From: Brachionus koreanus
Lineage: Eukaryota; Rotifera; Eurotatoria; Ploima; Brachionidae
Reading direction: 5' to 3'
NCBI GenBank assembly: GCA_016987375.1
Contig: PJRA01000005.1
Location: forward strand, 114,521 to 143,867
Length of the DNA: 29,347 nt
Part shown: in pieces, positions 1 through 9,649 of the stretch
Layout: the number at the start of each line of letters is the position of its first letter
Position numbering within the stretch: position 1 is the stretch's first letter
Position numbers and translations under genes: made by a program
The notes under the pieces: generated by a model
Databases searched by the model: none
What the model saw: the letters and a program-made list of their open reading frames with translations, nothing else
What the model was told of the DNA's origin: nothing

Positions 1-184
1 ACGCACCGAGTGTCAATTCTTTCAAGAAGAGGATTGACGACCAGAGAACAGGCTGTTCATAGGACTCAGGTTCTCTTGCTGGAGTCATCCGACAACTCGC
101 AGTCATCAAACTACTACCATGTTTATTCGTCTCTCTCCGACCATGTTTATTCTTTTTTTTTCAGTGCCTTTAAATTGTAAAAGC
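1..184. other. Unassigned, moderately GC-rich left edge
   Basis: This stretch is less AT-rich than the DNA that follows, but neither strand shows a domain I recognise. A short repeat of ACCATGTTTATTC occurs at about 116 and 141. It may be the upstream part of the LINE relic or an unrelated fragment. Confidence 0.4.
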
Positions 185-620
185 CTGTCAAAAGAAGTAA
201 AACTTGCACTGTTTGCAGATGATCTTTGCATATTGATTGCAAGAACTTAATATCAATATCAAAATTGAACAAGAAGAGGTACCACTAGAGCCGAATCCAA
301 CCTTTTTAGGCATCTAACTGGATCCAAAACAAATAAAAGAACATCTACAAGACGTCATAAAGAAACAGACGTCAAAATTGCATCTAATTCGTAAAATTAA
401 AAGCTTTAAAAGGAGTTCATTTCTAAGAATCAATTTAACCCTCTATAAAACTTTAATACGCTCGTTGTTTGACTATTGTTTCATTAATTTAAATTCGGTA
501 ACAGAATACATAAAACTAAAGTTACAAAAAAACAAAACAAGATTCAGAGAAGAAGAAGGCACTACGTTGTTTGGAGCTGCCAAGGAACTTTTGCCTCTAA
601 ATTATATTTTAAATAAATAA
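185..620 (+). pseudogene. Non-LTR (LINE) reverse transcriptase relic
   Basis: Seen: codons from 191 read KEVKLALFADDLCILIART and then a stop. FADD is the catalytic motif C (usually F/YADD) of non-LTR reverse transcriptases. From about 276 another frame reads PNPTFLGI, a stop, then LDPK, and continues without stops to 617 through LIRKIKSF and LIRSLFDYCF. These match the post-palm region of Jockey/CR1-type elements (FLGI..D, then L.LIRKLKS, then LIRS.LDY). At least one frameshift and two in-frame stops separate the pieces, so it is dead. The 5' part of the element and its endonuclease domain are absent. It lies in the region where further exons of the minus-strand dynein gene would be expected, so it may sit in one of that gene's introns. 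The exact subfamily was not determined. Confidence 0.75.
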
Positions 621-1090
621 TAATAAATAACTTATTAAACATTTTTTAAATTAAACTTTACAATTTTATTTCAACAGTAGAAACATTTTGTAATTCAAAC
701 CCACAAATTTAAACCATATCTTATTTGATTTTAATTTATCAAAAAAGGAAATATTTTTGTTCAATTTGTATTTGAATTTCACAAAACCCTCTTTTCGCAA
801 GAATCATTGGCGATAAAATAATTAGAGAACCAAAAAAAAATTTAACTTTCGTTATTTAATTTTATAATTTAATTAAGTGAAATGTTAATTGAATAAAATA
901 AAAGAATATCAATCAAAAAATATTAATTTTTTTTATGTGTTTGAGAAAGTCTTCAAAATTTTTATTCTTTAACATTATCTGAAGGTCAGTGTTTAATCAA
1001 AATCATAGTTTAAGTTTTGCTTTAATACTGGTCGGAGTCTATCAAAGGAAACTCGAAAAAAAAGGTGAACTTTCGTTTTAATTTCAAAAA
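621..1090. other. AT-rich stretch without a recognisable gene
   Basis: It is made of A/T homopolymers and short TTTAATTTA-like tracts. I see no reading frame with amino-acid complexity on either strand. It separates two LINE-derived fragments and is probably intron or intergenic DNA. Confidence 0.6.
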
Positions 1091-1096
1091 AAATTG

Positions 1097-1189
1097 TGTA
1101 AAATTTGCCAAGAACAAAGAATAAATAAATATGTTCAAAATGAATGTGGTTTAACAATTCATATCTCAAAAACACATAAATTGACGTTT
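1097..1189 (+). pseudogene. C2H2 zinc-finger fragment, probably from a non-LTR retrotransposon
   Basis: Codons from 1097 read CKICQEQR and, after a linker, ECGLTIHISKTHK. This gives a C-x2-C pair and an H-x4-H pair with the GLxIHISKxH signature that is common in N-terminal fingers of R2/CRE-like and related non-LTR elements. The spacing between the pairs is 17 residues instead of the usual 12 or so, which suggests a small insertion or decay. No open frame extends it much on either side. It could be an intronic relic in the dynein gene on the other strand. A chance match is possible because the fragment is short. Confidence 0.4.
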
Positions 1190-1327
1190 TTTTATTCAAT
1201 TAAAATTTTATCCTATTAAATTAATAAATTATATAAATAACGATAGTTAGTTCACTTGTTTTCAAATGATAAAAATTTTTTTGTACATGCTGATCTTTGT
1301 AGTCGGTATGTAATTTAAAAATCTTAC

Positions 1328-2367
1328 TTTTATTAGCTTTAGATACAATTTGTATTCTTGTTCCCATCGGTCCAAAGTGGTGTATTCGATTTCTTCACCG
1401 GCACAGAAGTGGCATACACCATTCTGGCCAATAGTAAAATACTCATCTTTATTGCAATTGACATAATTGACAACTCTTAGAACAACAAAAAAATTTTTTT
1501 TCCAGCTTTTTTTTAAAATGAAAAAATAAAAAAACTCTCACTTGACATTATAAAAATTGTAATTATTTGAATTTTTGGGATAAATGTGACTAAGATAGAG
1601 AAAAAATCCAGCAGGTTGTTGCCTAATTTGATCAAATATAACCAACATATTTGATTCACCATCAAAATTAACTTTGGGAGCAATTGGTGCAATTTTAGCT
1701 CCTTTAATATGACGTCTACTAATTGGATTCGGTTGGGTTTCTCTTGGAGGTGGCGGCCGTGGAATAAAACTAACCTGTCTATCCGTTTCTCTATGACTGC
1801 CCAAAGAAGACTCTTTTTTGAATGCATCCTCACCCAGTTCTTCCATCACTTCATCTTCCATTTTTTTTCCATCAAACGAGTCACTTTTTAATTTTTTGTA
1901 CTTTGAGCTTTGTAGTTGTTGTCTTTGTTTCATTTCTTCATCAAGTCTCTCTTTATTTCGCTGATGTATCGATTCCGGTAAATTGTATTGCTGGTGTTTG
2001 AATAATCGTTGCTAAAATAAAAATTTATTTTAATTAAATTTTAATTTTTTTCTTAAAAAATTGTTTATTTTAATTATTAATTTAGAATAAATTTTACAAT
2101 GGGCTCGGGAGCTGGTGGTGGTTTTTCCAATTTTTTAATGTGTGGTTTTTGAACACTGGTCATACTCATGTCCAGGACATATTGCTGATTTGAACTTGAT
2201 TTCTTAAACGGAGTTGAATAGAGACGTGACATGAGAAGATTTTGATCCACTTGACCAAATTTGAAAGCTTTTGGCATTCGTTCGTTGTCCAAATTTAATG
2301 GCTGTAATTTTTTGTTAATGTTTTCAGCTGCCGCACTAATACCTGCAGCTGAGTGTGGATTATCCAT
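1328..2367 (-). CDS. Axonemal dynein heavy chain, 5' end (three exons, partial)
   Basis: This is the N-terminal tail of an axonemal dynein heavy chain, a motor of ciliary inner arms. Exon 1 (2367-2098) encodes 90 residues from MDNPHSAAG. A 7-codon longer start just upstream (2391) is less likely. Intron 1 is 2097-2012 (86 bases, GTAAAA...TTTTAG, phase 0). Exon 2 is 2011-1542. It has a charged helix, an acidic stretch and the proline block FIPRPPPPRE. Intron 2 is 1541-1476 (66 bases, GTGAGAG...CTAAG, phase 2). Exon 3 is 1475-1328 and ends at a GTAAG donor. The joined frame has no stop and gives 296 residues. Exon 3 holds the diagnostic tail signature DEYFTIGQNGVCHF and LDRWEQEYKLYLKLIK, as in the DNAH3/7/12 group. 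The remaining roughly 3,500-4,000 residues are not in the window. Either intron 3 is long and full of transposon debris, or the gene is broken. Confidence 0.8.
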
Positions 2368-2399
2368 TTTGATTTTGTTGTTTTTTTTCACTTCTTTTT

Positions 2400-3080
2400 A
2401 TTTGATTAGATAAATTGAAGCTTAAGATGATTGAAATTCGAAATTTTTCATCAAATTTTATTAGTTTAAAGAAATTAAATGAAAATTTTAGATTCTTTTT
2501 ATGTTTCTATAGTTACTTGGTTTTATTCCTATGCTTAAATCTCGTTGCTATACTAATTCAACAAGTCAAGGCTATTTTTATTCATAACATGAATTAATAA
2601 TTATTCTTAAAATTCATTTAAGCACAGAGAAGTTGTTTTGTAAAGCTTCAATTTAATCATTAGAACACATCTTATCATCTTTTATTGTTTGATACCAAAA
2701 AGATTTACTGAGACGTAAAAAAAGAATTATTAAAAAAATTTTTATTATTTAAAGTCATGTTTCTGTTTCTGTACCCTTTTTTAAGACTGTTTTTATCATG
2801 AAAAACGTTAAAATTTAGAGAATATAAAAATAATCAATTTAAAGAAAATAAAAAAAGTTTAAACAAAATAGAGTAAAAATACGATTTAAATATAAATCAA
2901 AATAGGAATTTAAAAAAACTTAATTATCTCAATAAAAACCATATAATCAGGTATAAAAGTCCACTTTTAATAAATCGTTTAAAATTTTTTAGAATTTCTT
3001 TATTCCAAGACATTTTTTTAATAACAAATTGTGTCTAATAAAAAATGTCTTCTAATTTTCTTTCCGAAATTAATAAAAAC
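2400..3080. other. AT-rich upstream region of the dynein gene
   Basis: There is no coding signal on either strand. It contains long A and T runs and lies upstream of the dynein start, so the promoter could be here. I can see no specific ciliary regulatory motif, such as a clear X-box. Confidence 0.5.
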
Positions 3081-3535
3081 TTAAGATGATACGCAAAATT
3101 GCTTGTACAAAAAACACACTAAATCTTGACTAGCCATCTTTTCTTGGCATCCTAGTCCACAAAGAGAGTAGAAACTTTTTTCAACATTTTTCCATTTTTG
3201 CTCAACAAAATTTCTAACATAAGCCCAATTGCCAATTGGAAGACCTAAATATTCTATGTTTTTTGCATGTGTCACATTGTTATTACTTAGACTAAAACAA
3301 AACTTATCCATAGTTTTCTCTTTGCTTAAAGTAAGGGCAGTAGATTTATTGGCATTAAAGAAAATCTTCCATAATTTAGCAAAATCAGAACATTTATTAA
3401 GGAGTAATTGACATTGAACAGCAGATCGAGATAGGACTACAATGTCATCACAATAGGCTATAATTGAAAGATTTTTATCATCTGTTTGTGTACCAATCTT
3501 AAGCTCCAAGTATTGTATTATAAGATCATTTATAT
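3081..3535 (-). pseudogene. Non-LTR reverse transcriptase fragment (YCDD motif)
   Basis: Starting near 3529, the minus strand reads INDLIIQYLELKIG and then IIAYCDDIVVLSRS, which is motif C of a LINE reverse transcriptase with YADD changed to YCDD. Further on are KIFFNANKSTALTLS (thumb-side W.I.FN..KS pattern) and IEYLGLPIGNWAYV. The frame stays open for 142 codons to 3081. The fragment covers only the C-terminal half of the RT domain. Fingers, endonuclease and tail are missing, so it is a truncated copy. The long open frame suggests it is younger than the other LINE pieces here. The alanine-to-cysteine change at the catalytic loop is unusual but is seen in single decayed copies. Confidence 0.75.
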
Positions 3536-3707
3536 TTTTTGTCTTATTTTTTAGCTTGATTTTTATGGTTTAACACTCAAAAACCGGATGACTTTTTTGA
3601 CTCTTTTATTTAAATCTTTTTTAATACTTTTAGAACAAAATTTTTTATTTGAAAAATAAAATTTTAATTTTCTAGTTTGAACAAAAAAATCAAAATTTAT
3701 TTATTTT

Positions 3708-3893
3708 TTATTTGTTTCTGTCTACGCATTTTTCTTTAATTACTTTTTCGGCTATCTCTTCCGTTTCAGACTCTTCCCAAATACTGGCGCTTATTTTCTT
3801 GATTGCTTGAGTTTTAATTGTCCGTTTTGTTAATTCCTTTGTAATTTTAGCCGTATTGTGTGCTATCAGAGTATCACGTTCATATTCCAATCC
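3708..3893 (-). CDS. Short unrecognised charged ORF
   Basis: The minus frame reads LEGLEYERDTLIAHNTAK and onward to VIKEKCVDRNK and a stop. The 60-odd residues are helix-forming, Lys/Glu-rich and of normal complexity, unlike the poly-A/T flanks. A TTTTGACTTAG sequence just upstream on the same strand could serve as an intron acceptor, so this may be a last exon or a remnant of one. I do not recognise the family, and no partner exon is visible nearby. Confidence 0.25.
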   Translation of the reverse strand, partial: GLEYERDTLIAHNTAKITKELTKRTIKTQAIKKISASIWEESETEEIAEKVIKEKCVDRNK

Positions 3894-4585
3894 TTCTAAG
3901 TCAAAAATTTACTTTTGTTTTTTTGCTCAAAAATATGAAATGCAAAATTTCATTTCATTGCATAAAATTGCAATTATTTTAAAAATTTCAAAAAAAAAGT
4001 TTTGCAAGCTAAAATATTAATAAATCATTCTAAACTAACTAAAAAATCGATTTATTAATTTTTTATATTTTATTCAATTAACGGCTTATTCTGGAGATAT
4101 TAAAAAAAAGTAAAAAAAAATTAAATTTGTAAAAAAAATAGGAAATTTTCATAAAATTGAATTATTGTGCTATTAAGTAAATTTTATTTAAGTGACATGA
4201 TGAGCAAAATTCAATTGTGTAGCTAAGGATAATTACTATGAAAGCATATCAATCAGCAGATCAATTTCATAATAAGTAAATAAATTTTCGGGTCTAGTTG
4301 ATTGTGTTACAAGGTGATAGCACAATATGTTATCAACAGGTACCATACCGTTTATGTGAACAGACAATGATACTATAAAAAATTCAATGATTCAAACATT
4401 TTTAGTGTGATGGAAACATCAGCCATAACCCCGAAAAAAAAAATTTTTTAATTTATTAAAAAGATTTTGTTATAAAAGTTATGAGAAATTTATAAAATTT
4501 AAAGAATTCTTTTTAAAAATTCCATACAGCCAGTTGACAAAATCAAAATTAATAAGTATGATTTAAATGAACTTTTTCTATTTAG
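3894..4585. other. AT-rich stretch, no gene seen
   Basis: Mostly low-complexity A/T. About 4200-4430 is of more mixed composition (GATGAGCAAAATTC through AACATCAGCCATAACCCCG), but no frame stays open there and no RNA fold could be recognised by eye. Confidence 0.5.
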
Positions 4586-4766
4586 TTTATATCGGAGCAA
4601 CTAAATTTAAATCTCTCGTTAAACGAAAGAAATCCTGCAGAAGTCATTCAGAGTTCTGAAGAAGAACTCGAATCTTTTAAAAAAGATAAATCAAAAAACC
4701 TGTATTGTTAATATATCTAATGAAGTTTGGGAAAAGGCTAGTGTTGTGAATTTTTCTAAACGAAAA

Positions 4767-4788
4767 CGGGTCGACTACTTTCGACCCG
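4767..4788. repeat. 8-bp perfect hairpin CGGGTCGA/TCGACCCG
   Basis: CGGGTCGA (4767-4774), a 6-base loop CTACTT, then TCGACCCG (4781-4788). It is a G/C-rich stem in an AT-rich setting. Its role is unknown. A related GAGTCGACTC palindrome follows about 12 bases later. Confidence 0.6.
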
Positions 4789-4979
4789 AAATTAAATCAG
4801 AGTCGACTCGTGTCTACTGTAAAATTATACTGCTGCTTGTTTTCATTTAAAGCATTTAAATAAGTTTTTTTTAACAGTTTCGAAAAAAATTTCATGTAAT
4901 CAATATTTATTATTTGAGCTCACTGACATTTTCAAAAAAAAAATGATACTTTTTCGATACTATTACGGTCTCCTTGTAC

Positions 4980-5545
4980 AACAAAATAAAATTGGCTTAA
5001 ACCTAATAGAAGCGGATCCAGGAGAGTTTCCCGAGAGAGAGCAGATGTCTGAAGAGGCGGTCTGTGTTGGTAACGATGGTGTAGCGGAATTTGGTTAAGG
5101 AGGTTGAGGTGGTTGATCTTCTTTTTCTTCTTGATCTGAGGAGATATCCGATGAATCCTCGGATTCTTCGGGTATCTAACCACCGGACTCAACGAAGAAA
5201 TATTGGCTGGTCATCCTATTATAAGTATTTTCTTATTAATGTACGATCATATTCCCACCTGTGAATCCTAGTGTACGCCGATCTGTTTTCGACGTTAGAT
5301 GTAAGAACGTCCCGGACGTACGGAGAAAGCCTAGCTAAGTTATCGAAATCGAAGCCGGCTCTTGGTGCGACTTCTATTTTTTGTTAGGAGGCCTTCCTTT
5401 TATAGAAGACTAAGCCTTAGGATTGAAGACTATAACGACCATCTCCCCTTGAGGGATGAAAGCCGCCTTGCCAACAAGGTCTCTTTCATCAAAGAATTTA
5501 ATCGCTTTCTCCCATCCTTACTTACTAACTACGTAATATAAGTTG
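4980..5545 (-). pseudogene. GC-richer degraded coding block, possibly mobile-element derived
   Basis: Base composition rises sharply compared with both sides. Three minus-strand segments have protein-like complexity. The first, near 5520-5400, reads WEKAIKFFDERDLVGKAAFI. The second, about 5365-5215, reads LARLSPYVRDVLTSNVENRS and then RIHRWEYDRTLIRKYL. The third, about 5195-4985, reads PEESEDSSDISSDQEEKEDQ followed by a Pro/Ser/Thr-rich tail. Each is interrupted by stops (several are TAG where CAG would restore Gln), and the frame changes between them. An acidic, proline-rich tail and the composition jump suggest an ORF1/gag-like protein of an inserted element, but no defining motif is visible. 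No terminal repeats were found at its edges. Confidence 0.4.
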
Positions 5546-6350
5546 ATGCGCTTTCTGAGATTCAGAGGTAATCATGATTACCTAAAATATATAAAAATTT
5601 TTTTGAATACTTAAAAGTAAGTTCATTGTTAGTTTTTTTTTTAGTACAATGGGAACTAGATTCATCTTTTTCGGTAATATCAGTGTCAGATATAGAAGAA
5701 AATGAAAATTTGTTATTGGACTCGAAGAAACTTGCCAAATATAATGATAGTTTTTTTTACTGCTATATTAGAAAATTTGGAAAATATGAAGATTGTTAAA
5801 CCTTATTATTGAGTACTCAAGTGTAAGGGTCACAAAAAGGAAATTTGTTTCAGATTTACAAAGCGATTCTGAGTCAAAAAATAATTTAATTTTCGAAAAC
5901 GAATTTTAAAAAAAAAAATTTATGAGTTTGAAAATCAGATAATTTTGCTTAATGAAATGTTAAATAAAAAATAAAAAGAAATAGAAAATTTAAAATTTAA
6001 AATTGATCAATTAAAAAATAATTTTAATGATTGTTAAATAGATAAATTAAAAAAGTTTTCTTTGAATTTTTTGAGTAATTTTGGCAGCATTAATGATATT
6101 GATTTTCAATATCAAAAAGAAATTGAGTTTTTACTAGACAATAGTAACATAAGTGCAACATTTGTTTTTCGGAAAGTTATGTCTTTTTGATTGAAAAATG
6201 TTAAGTGAATACAATGATAATATTCTTGCTGCAACAGATTTTATCTCCGTAAAGAGACCAAACTTAACTTTAAGTTTAGTTAGGAGTAAACTTCGGCAAA
6301 TTTGCGCAGAGGCAAGAAGAACTTTAAAATTATCTTCAAATGGTGAATAA

Positions 6351-7022
6351 ACTCTTATTATAGTCTCTTTTATAGCAAATAAATCTCATTTTTCCTTTTT
6401 GTTTTTTTTTTGTTAATGATGTTTAAATCATGATTACACTTGGCTGATTTTGTTGAATTTTTTATATAAATGTATATCTCATTTCTAAATTTAAAAATTT
6501 GTAAAAACTAAACTTGTTTTTATTTTTATTTTGTATAATAATTAACTTAATTTTGTATTTGTTGCTATTATACTTAAACTTTTACATATTTAAAATCGTA
6601 GTTTTTGTAGTCTTTACTTAAATATGTTGTATTTTCCTGCTAATATTTCTATTAAATTTATAAACAATTAAAATTTGTAAATATTAAAAAAAAATTTGAA
6701 AAAAAAAATTAAAAAACGATGAAATTTTTAGTTTTCATCGATGAAACATTATGAAATTGCTCACTTCTCATCGATGAAAATTTGATGATTTTTTTTTCAT
6801 TGATGCAACATCAAATTCGAATTGACTGGGCATTTAATAGCATATTTTAGAGTTGTAAGGGTATAAAATTTTAATTAAATATCTAACTTAACCTTCGAGG
6901 ACAGTATACGCGTTCCAACTGAGCGTATGACATGAAAAAAAGAAAAACTAAAAAAACTATTATTATTTTCGAAAAATAAACAAAATTCTGTATAAATCTA
7001 CAAATTTTATCTTGATGGGATC
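6351..7022. other. AT-rich stretch with repeated TTCATCGATGAAA motif
   Basis: No gene is seen. The palindromic motif TTCATCGATGAAA (6734-6746) recurs as CTCATCGATGAAA (6777-6789) and in weaker form as TTTCATTGATGCA near 6798. This is a short degenerate tandem array of about 110 bases. Confidence 0.5.
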
Positions 7023-7208
7023 ATGGTTTTTGTTCAATTTAAAGTTTTCAACAAGCATTATAATGCACCCGTTATTTTAGAAAAGCTTGAGACATATTTT
7101 ATACCAGACATATTTGTGATATATGGGAAAAATAATAAAAAAAAAAAGCAAAAACTTTTAATTGAATCAAAATACCTAAATGAATCAATTATATCAAAGC
7201 TGAAATAA
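7023..7208 (+). CDS. Short ORF of doubtful reality
   Basis: 61 codons starting MVFVQFKVFNKHYNAPVILE, then a lysine run and a basic end. The first 37 residues have ordinary composition. I recognise no domain, no splice partner and no upstream promoter element, and it may be a chance frame or a relic. Confidence 0.15.
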   Translation: MVFVQFKVFNKHYNAPVILEKLETYFIPDIFVIYGKNNKKKKQKLLIESKYLNESIISKLK

Positions 7209-7844
7209 ATGTTTTTTCACATAAGCACTATTTTAATTTGCTAAAACTGCCTCTCTTAAAAAATTTTATTAACAATTTAATTAATTGATAATTAATATAA
7301 AACTTTCGATAAAATTTCATTTTATAATTTATTCCTTATTAAGTTCTTATATATCAGCAACTTAATGTGTTACTAATGTTATCTGTAATCTAATCTTTTT
7401 TAATTTTACAGTATTCGAAACAAATTTAATTTTTTATTTTAAATTAATTACTCTTTATTTTTTTTTATTTTTATTAATTTTTTTGCTATTCTAAAAAAAA
7501 TATGGTGTAACGCTTAATTTTGTAATATAAATACATTATATTTGTGGTAAAATTTGCTGGTATTTGAACTTGACAATAACAAAACTGGGGAGACTAATTA
7601 CAAGAATGAAGTAGGGTCATAGAAGCTTCAACAAAAGTTACCAAGTCAATTTTTTTAGTAGCTGAACTAGTAAAAATAATTCAAAATGGTTTTCTGAACC
7701 GTTTTTTGAAAAAAGTTTCCACAATAAAATGTAAATTATGTGTTGAATTGTTTTTAAAGCATATCAGACATCAAAAAAAAAAGATTATAAATAAAATTTG
7801 ACTTTTAGAAAAACAATTAAAAAAAAAAAATTGTTTGAATATTT
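7209..7844. other. AT-rich stretch downstream of the synthetase gene
   Basis: Homopolymer-rich, with no coding signal on either strand. It separates the 3' end of the asparaginyl-tRNA synthetase gene from the short ORF. Confidence 0.55.
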
Positions 7845-7850
7845 TTTATT
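7845..7850 (-). terminator. Polyadenylation signal AATAAA for the synthetase gene
   Basis: On the minus strand AATAAA lies 65 bases past the stop codon of the synthetase (7916-7918), in a normal position for a short metazoan 3' UTR. Confidence 0.55.
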
Positions 7851-7915
7851 TTCTAAATGGTATTGGCATTTAAAAATGAGACAAGAACACTAAAAAATGG
7901 TTAAACGGCAAAAAC

Positions 7916-9607
7916 CTATGGTCTACATCTTTCAATAAATCTTGGATAGAAACAAACATCTCTAATATGATATCTGTTTAATAAATAAGTTAAAAATCTG
8001 TCCAAGCCAAGACCATAGCCACCGTGCGGAAAAGTTCCGTACTTTCTCTGATCCAAATACCAGTAATACGGATCCGGATTGATTCCATTGGCCTTAAAGC
8101 TTTCGCTGAGCTGTTCATAGTTCTCAGCTCTCATCGATCCGCCGACAATTTCTCCCACATTGGGCATCAACAAATCGACAGATTCGGTCAATCGGGCATC
8201 ATTGGCATCTCTTTTCATGTAAAATGATTTTATTTCAGCCGGAAATTTGCACAACAAAATGGGCTCGTTTATTTGATCGGTCATTTTGCGTTCAGGCGCC
8301 TCTGGTATGTCGTCGCCGAACTCATAGAACGTTCCATCATCCTTGGTTATGTTGTGTTGCCTCAAGTATTCGATAGCCTCCGAGTAGAGCATGCGTCTGA
8401 AGGGTTTTTTGGGCGCTTTGAAGTCCGGGTTTACTTCGAATAGGAGGTGGGCCTCGGGGTGCTTTAGCACTCGGTCAATGGTGTCCGTGACCAAGTCCTC
8501 GATGGCGTCGAGCAAATTATCGAAATTAATGAACGGAAGCTCGCCCTCAATGTGCGTATACTCGGACAAGTGTCGACGAGTGCGCGAGGTCTCGGCTCTA
8601 TAAGACTGAGCGATGCAGAACACGTTTCCAAGGGCAGGACACGCCGTCTCCAAATACAATTGAGACGACTGGGTCAAGTAGGCCTCTTCGCCGAAATAGT
8701 TCAGCTTGAACAGAGTTGAACCTCCTTCGACCTGAGTCTGTACCAGAGTCGGCGGAAAGCATTCATAGTAGCCGCGCGAGAAATAGTGTTCTCTGAACGC
8801 ATGCGTCACTATCGATCTAAGACGCAGAATTTTTGATGTATTCTCTCCACGGATCATCATGTGTCTATTGTCCAGTTGTACATCAACAGCAGCTTCTTCG
8901 TTCAGCACGTTGTCAGCACCTCCTGCCGGCGAATGGCCAACTACATGCCAATAATCGACTATTAGCTCAATATTTCGGGGCGCTTTTTTACCCTCGGGCA
9001 CCGACTGCACTTTGCCGAATAGACACACTGTGGCTTCGGTGGCCAAAAGCAATGCGTCGTATGTTTGACACAATAGATCGGTGAGAACACACTGCAGGAA
9101 GCCTGTGCCGTCTCTGAGCACAATGAACATGAGATTTTTGCCTTGACGTCTTAAACGATGCACCCAGCCGTACACTTGGACCCGGTGAGTGGTCGACGAG
9201 CTGATATCTTTTATTTTGGACAAAGTCGCCTTCTCCGCATTCGGATCCGCACTTATTTGAACTTTTTTAGCCTCTTGCAAATTTTTTTCGCGTCTAAGCG
9301 CGTCCTCTTGTTCCTTGGCAGCCTTGCTAGCACTCTTTCTTGCCTCTTGTTCGGCCAAATTTTTAGTCTTTTTCAACTGGGCCTTCGATATTGGCTCAAA
9401 TCTCTGTTTGCTCTGGTCTTTGGCATCTACCATTATTTTGCTAAAGTGTTCAATGTCCCCACTGTGTCTCAAAGCTTTTAGAGCTGTCTTGAACGGCTTG
9501 GCCGCGCTACCGTCACCGGTCTCGTCCGAGCCCGTCGACTCCGAGCTGAACAAAGCCCCGGTCAAGTCCAGTTCTTCCAGTTTTTTTTCTACTTGCTGAT
9601 CACTCAT
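7916..9607 (-). CDS. NARS1: Asparagine--tRNA ligase, cytoplasmic (single exon)
   Basis: It charges tRNA-Asn with asparagine in the cytosol using ATP (class IIb aminoacyl-tRNA synthetase). I chose MSDQQVEKK at 9607 as start; an in-frame ATG at 9649 would add 14 residues (total 577, numbering below). Residues 38-130 match the eukaryote-specific N-terminal extension (GSDETGDGSAAKPFKT, then REKNLQEAKKV). The OB-fold anticodon-binding domain (about 155-240) begins VQVYGWVHRLRRQGKNLMF. The catalytic core shows HMMIRGEN (263-270), the class II motif 2 region FCIAQSYRAETSRTRRH (344-360) and motif 3 GGYGLGLDRF (543-552). The C-terminus, HIRDVCFYPRFIERCRP, is typical of AsnRS and separates it from the close relative AspRS. 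Length and motifs are complete, with no stops or introns. Its GC is clearly higher than the flanks, as expected for a conserved gene here. Confidence 0.96.
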   Translation of the reverse strand: MSDQQVEKKLEELDLTGALFSSESTGSDETGDGSAAKPFKTALKALRHSGDIEHFSKIMVDAKDQSKQRFEPISKAQLKKTKNLAEQEARKSASKAAKEQEDALRREKNLQEAKKVQISADPNAEKATLSKIKDISSSTTHRVQVYGWVHRLRRQGKNLMFIVLRDGTGFLQCVLTDLLCQTYDALLLATEATVCLFGKVQSVPEGKKAPRNIELIVDYWHVVGHSPAGGADNVLNEEAAVDVQLDNRHMMIRGENTSKILRLRSIVTHAFREHYFSRGYYECFPPTLVQTQVEGGSTLFKLNYFGEEAYLTQSSQLYLETACPALGNVFCIAQSYRAETSRTRRHLSEYTHIEGELPFINFDNLLDAIEDLVTDTIDRVLKHPEAHLLFEVNPDFKAPKKPFRRMLYSEAIEYLRQHNITKDDGTFYEFGDDIPEAPERKMTDQINEPILLCKFPAEIKSFYMKRDANDARLTESVDLLMPNVGEIVGGSMRAENYEQLSESFKANGINPDPYYWYLDQRKYGTFPHGGYGLGLDRFLTYLLNRYHIRDVCFYPRFIERCRP

Positions 9608-9649
9608 TTTTAAAATAAAATCTAAACCGATCTCAGGTATTTGAACCAA

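Larger units (their letters stand above)
4586..6350 (+). pseudogene. Degraded unrecognised gene with acidic and coiled-coil segments
   Basis: Several plus-strand pieces look like parts of one protein. Piece 1 (4586-4711) follows a TTTCTATTTAG acceptor-like site and reads NPAEVIQSSEEELESFKKDK. Piece 2 (5645-5760) follows TTTTTTTTAG and reads VQWELDSSFSVISVSDIEEN. Piece 3 (about 5911-6190) is a Leu/Ile-rich heptad-like segment (ENQIILLNEMLN, ENLKFKIDQLKNN) with two in-frame stops. Piece 4 (about 6180-6350), in another frame, reads VKRPNLTLSLVRSKLRQICA and ends SNGE before a stop. A coiled coil followed by a compact C-terminal domain resembles DNA-binding BEN-type proteins in layout, but I cannot confirm any family. 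The GC-rich block at 4980-5545 separates pieces 1 and 2. Stops and a frame change argue for a pseudogene. Confidence 0.35.

Noticed and set aside
993..1199. 68-codon minus-strand frame
   Set aside because: It is the antisense of the zinc-finger fragment and AT-rich DNA. It has low-complexity Phe/Leu/Tyr composition and no domain.
1709..1891. 60-codon plus-strand frame
   Set aside because: It is antisense to dynein exon 2, which has better composition and splice support.
3565..3590. TTTAACACTCAAAAACCGG as a further MITE end
   Set aside because: It shares only the first eight bases with the piggyBac-like ends, and no inverted partner was found.
4200..4430. Possible structured RNA or tRNA
   Set aside because: The composition is mixed, but I could not draw a cloverleaf or conserved B-box, so no RNA gene is claimed.
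8024..9599. Several plus-strand frames of 60-107 codons
   Set aside because: All are shadows of the asparaginyl-tRNA synthetase reading frame on the minus strand.
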